The notes under the pieces: generated by a model
What the model was told of the DNA's origin: nothing
What the model saw: the letters and a program-made list of their open reading frames with translations, nothing else
The model's database searches: none
Shown here: in pieces, positions 61,465 to 64,000 of the stretch
Layout: every line of letters starts with the position of its first letter
Numbering within the stretch: position 1 is the stretch's first letter
From: JBDGYW01 sp964580055
GTDB taxonomy: Bacteria > Gemmatimonadota > Gemmatimonadetes > Gemmatimonadales > GWC2-71-9
Direction: 5' to 3'
DNA length: 64,000 nt
Assembly (NCBI GenBank): GCA_964580055.1
Contig: CAZOJI010000003.1
Location: 104,944-168,943, forward strand
Translations under genes and position numbers: made by a program

Positions 61465-63384
61465 ATGAACGCAAAAAAGGCCTATAGCTCCGACTCTATC
61501 CAGGTCCTGAAAGGACTCGAAGCTGTCCGGAAGCGACCTGGAATGTACATCGGCTCGACCGCCGCCCGTGGGCTCCATCACCTCGTATACGAAGTGGTGG
61601 ACAACTCGATAGACGAGGCAATGGCGGGCTTCTGCAACCAAATTGGTGTCACCATCAACCCGGACAACTCAGTCACGGTAACCGACAACGGACGCGGCAT
61701 TCCGGTAGATCTTCACAAGACCGAAAAGAAACCCGGCGTCGAAGTTGCAATGACGATGTTGCACGCGGGTGGCAAATTCGACAAGAGTTCTTACAAGGTA
61801 TCGGGCGGACTTCACGGCGTAGGCGTTTCGGTAGTGAATGCCCTCTCGGCCAAGCTCGACGTGTGGGTGTGCCGTAGCGGCAAGGAGTACCACATGGGGT
61901 TCGAGCGCGGACTCACGACCGAGGAACTCAGGGTCACGCGTGATTCCAGGCGCACTGGCACGAAGGTGACGTTTCTGCCCGATCCGGAGATATTCACCGA
62001 GCGCGATTACGACTACGACACGATAGCAAATAGGCTACGGGAACTCGCATTCCTGAACTCGGGCATTACACTCACGATCAACGATCGCCGGGAAGCCCCC
62101 CCGAAACAAGAACTGTTCTATCACAAAAAGGGACTGGCGGAGTTCGTTCAGTTCTTGAGAGGCAGCCGCAAGCCGCTTTACCCGAAACTCATCAATATCA
62201 CTACAGTAAAGGAGGACGTGGAGATCGACATCGCGATGCAATACTGCGATGGCTATGCTCAGAACGTCTTCTCGTTTGTCAATAACATCAACACGCATGA
62301 AGGCGGCACCCATCTGACTGGGTTCAAGTCCGCACTCACCCGTGCCGTTAACGAGATCGCCAAGACCAAAGGCCTTCTCAAGAAGGTCGACTACTCATTG
62401 AGCGGAGACGACGTCCGGGAAGGACTCATCGCCATCATCCACGCCAAGGTCAAGGAACCGCAGTTCGAGGGTCAGACCAAAACCAAGTTGGGCAACTCCG
62501 AAGTCGAGGGCATCTTCAAGACCGTCGTTTACGAGCACCTGTGCAACTTCTTCATGGAGACTCCCTCAGCCACGAGAGTGATCATCGAAAAGGCATTCGG
62601 GGCCGCCCGCGCGAGGGAAGCCGCTCGAAAGGCGAGAGAACTCGTGCGCAAGAAGAGTGCTCTCGAAGGCGGCGTACTGCCGGGCAAACTGGCGGACTGC
62701 TCGCTAAGTGATCCCTCAATGTGCGAGCTTTACCTCGTCGAAGGTGATAGCGCCGGGGGATCCGCTAAGCAAGGACGCGATCGCTCGTTCCAGGCTATCC
62801 TGCCACTCAGAGGGAAGATCTTGAATGTTCAAAAGGCGCGTATCGACAAGATCCTCTCCAACGAAGAGATTCGGTCAATGGTCACTGCGATAGGTACCGG
62901 TGTAGGGCAGGACGACTTCAAGTTGGGGGATGCGCGCTATCACAAGATCATAATTATGACTGACGCGGACGTGGACGGCGCGCACATAAGGACTCTTTTG
63001 CTCACTTTCTTCTATGCCCAGATGCGCCAACTCATCGAGGCGGGGTACGTGTACATCGCTCAGCCACCGCTGTATCGCATCTCGAAGGGGAAGGAAGAAC
63101 ACTATGCCTATGAAGAGTCGGAACGAGCCGCTTTCGTCAAGCGTCTCCAGAATGGCTCGAAGGGCAACGTTTCGGTACAACGCTACAAGGGGCTCGGCGA
63201 AATGAACCCCACGCAGTTGTGGCACACCACTATGAATCCGTCGGTGAGAACAATCCACAAGGTAGAATTGGAGGACGCCTCCATGGCCTCCAAACTGTTC
63301 GAGGACCTGATGGGTGACGATGTGGACCCGCGTCGTGAGTTCATCAGGAAGCACGCGAAGTATGTGAAGAATCTGGACGTTTGA
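61465..63384 (+). CDS. gyrB: DNA gyrase subunit B
   Basis: This is the ATPase and TOPRIM subunit of gyrase. It has 639 residues from the ATG at 61465 (preceded by GAGGA). The ATP site is shown by EVVDNSIDEAMAG, TDNGRGIPV and GGLHGVGVSVVNALS; TOPRIM by YLVEGDSAGGSAKQGRDR and DADVDGAHIRTLL; the C-terminal tail by QRYKGLGEMNPTQLWHTTMNP. The length is normal for the short Gram-negative-like form without the extra insert. The identity is certain. Confidence 0.97.
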   Translation: MNAKKAYSSDSIQVLKGLEAVRKRPGMYIGSTAARGLHHLVYEVVDNSIDEAMAGFCNQIGVTINPDNSVTVTDNGRGIPVDLHKTEKKPGVEVAMTMLHAGGKFDKSSYKVSGGLHGVGVSVVNALSAKLDVWVCRSGKEYHMGFERGLTTEELRVTRDSRRTGTKVTFLPDPEIFTERDYDYDTIANRLRELAFLNSGITLTINDRREAPPKQELFYHKKGLAEFVQFLRGSRKPLYPKLINITTVKEDVEIDIAMQYCDGYAQNVFSFVNNINTHEGGTHLTGFKSALTRAVNEIAKTKGLLKKVDYSLSGDDVREGLIAIIHAKVKEPQFEGQTKTKLGNSEVEGIFKTVVYEHLCNFFMETPSATRVIIEKAFGAARAREAARKARELVRKKSALEGGVLPGKLADCSLSDPSMCELYLVEGDSAGGSAKQGRDRSFQAILPLRGKILNVQKARIDKILSNEEIRSMVTAIGTGVGQDDFKLGDARYHKIIIMTDADVDGAHIRTLLLTFFYAQMRQLIEAGYVYIAQPPLYRISKGKEEHYAYEESERAAFVKRLQNGSKGNVSVQRYKGLGEMNPTQLWHTTMNPSVRTIHKVELEDASMASKLFEDLMGDDVDPRREFIRKHAKYVKNLDV

Positions 63385-63601
63385 AATCGAAGGCGGCTTC
63401 ACTACAACTGATCCCAAACAGCGCGGTACCAGCAAGATCTCCGGTATAGTCAGCTTGCTTGAAAGCCAACTGGGACGGTTTTCGTCAAGACGTTCCGCTC
63501 TCCGGCCCATCCCTCCTGTTCTCCCGGATCTTCCGGGTGCTGGAGTTTCGAAACCAAGTCTTGGGACACCACCAATGTCGCCACGAAGCTGGTAAGCCGC
63601 G

Positions 63602-63630
63602 TTGACACATATCTTTATCGCTATTACTAT
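63602..63630 (+). promoter_or_regulatory. Likely promoter of the ArsR-family gene
   Basis: A perfect -35 box TTGACA (63602-63607) is followed after 17 bases by TACTAT (63625-63630). Transcription would start near 63636-63638. The ATG of the regulator is at 63638, so the mRNA would be leaderless or nearly so. Confidence 0.6.
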
Positions 63631-63637
63631 ATGCCAA

Positions 63638-63952
63638 ATGAATGAGATCAAGCCAACGCCTCTTCTAAGAGGTATCGACCCGGCGCAGCTCTCGCGAGCT
63701 GCAGAAACGATCAAAATGCTTGGGCATCCAGATCGTCTGAAGATCGTCGAGATCCTCGAAGCAGGCGGCGCAACGGTCTCGGAGATTCAGGCCGAACTCG
63801 ACCTGCCCCAAGCCATTGTCTCCCAACACCTTGCGAAACTGCGCGGTCTGAAGATTGTGGCCGCTCGGCGCGACGGGATTCATGTCCACTACAGGGTGAT
63901 GGAACCAAAGGTGAGGCACATTCTTGAATGCATCCGGAAATGCGACGTCTAA
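63638..63952 (+). CDS. ArsR/SmtB-family transcriptional regulator
   Basis: This 104-residue winged-helix repressor has LSRAAETIKMLGHPDRLKIVEIL (helix 1-2), EIQAELDLPQAIVSQHLAKLRGLKIVAARRDG (recognition helix), and HYRVMEPKVRHILECIRKC at the end. The only Cys residues are near the C-terminus (ECIRKC). This is a typical metal- or redox-sensor position, but the effector is unknown. The target gene is probably beyond the window. A frame starting at 63602 would include the promoter and is rejected. Confidence 0.9.
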   Translation: MNEIKPTPLLRGIDPAQLSRAAETIKMLGHPDRLKIVEILEAGGATVSEIQAELDLPQAIVSQHLAKLRGLKIVAARRDGIHVHYRVMEPKVRHILECIRKCDV

Positions 63953-63959
63953 CGAATAA

Positions 63960-63990
63960 GGATAGATCGCGCGTAGCCGCGATCTTATCC
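63960..63990. terminator. Hairpin after the ArsR-family gene
   Basis: An inverted repeat of about 12 bp with one bulged base (GGATA-GATCGCG pairing with CGCGATC-TTATCC) begins 8 bases after the ArsR stop. It is terminator-like, but no T-run lies inside the window, so its role is uncertain. Confidence 0.5.
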
Positions 63991-64000
63991 AGTGGTTGAA

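Overview
The window looks like bacterial chromosome from an uncultivated or draft-quality genome, because a 100-N scaffold gap sits inside tuf. Most of it is housekeeping DNA. Several features are consistent with Gemmatimonadota or a close relative, but this is inference and not proven: a regulator remnant of the 'GTL-ASG / DLAQSP' type common in that phylum, a multi-paralogue PspB-like/PspA cluster, the single-chain PurL, and the fused respiratory proteins. There is no plasmid, phage, IS or CRISPR signature.

Layout: (1) 1-5800, minus strand: a textbook tRNA-Thr/Tyr/Gly/Thr-tuf-rpmG-secE-nusG-rplKAJL-rpoB superoperon with a good promoter in front of the tRNAs. (2) 5.8-15 kb, minus: cysS, a two-gene ABC exporter, a pspA operon preceded by five paralogous one-pass coiled-coil membrane proteins, and uvrA. 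(3) 15-20.8 kb, plus: a translationally coupled operon cutA, TPR, macro-like, transglutaminase, ABC ATPase, ABC permease. (4) 20.8-28.6 kb, minus: cytochrome c maturation genes (CcmI-like zinc ribbon, ccmF, a Cys-type ccmE), glpK, mtnA, a TPR membrane protein, a decayed voltage-gated channel and ppiB. (5) 28.9-39.9 kb: the most interesting region, a continuous qmoA-qmoB-qmoC-dsrJ-dsrO-dsrP operon (minus), divergent from a sensor kinase with c-type haem motifs and a receiver protein (plus), followed by a convergent four-haem cytochrome. (6) 40-46 kb, minus: bcp, a HAD hydrolase, purL and a secreted creatininase-family protein. (7) 46.1-48.2 kb: a stretch of broken genes. (8) 48.2-53.6 kb: a VKOR-DsbA fusion, a molybdopterin oxidoreductase with a fused FeS/membrane partner, and a rhodanese lipoprotein. 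(9) 53.9-58.6 kb, minus: small metabolic and unknown genes (ProX-type deacylase, LURP-one-like, AMMECR1, macro domain, unknowns). (10) 58.8-64 kb, plus: enoyl-CoA hydratase, recF, DUF721, gyrB (with a terminator-like hairpin just before its start) and an ArsR-family regulator.

How it fits together: regions 4, 5 and 8 suggest an organism with sulfur- or thiol-linked anaerobic respiration. The Ccm genes would supply the haem attachment needed by DsrJ, the four-haem cytochrome and the sensor kinase. The Qmo flavoproteins would exchange electrons with the quinone pool and, through DsrJOP, with the periplasm. The substrate is unknown: no aprAB, sat, dsrAB or dsrMK lies in the window. Recurrent gene decay (channel, acetyltransferase, TPR regulator, MBL hydrolase and one unknown) is confined to minus-strand accessory genes, while the housekeeping reading frames are clean.
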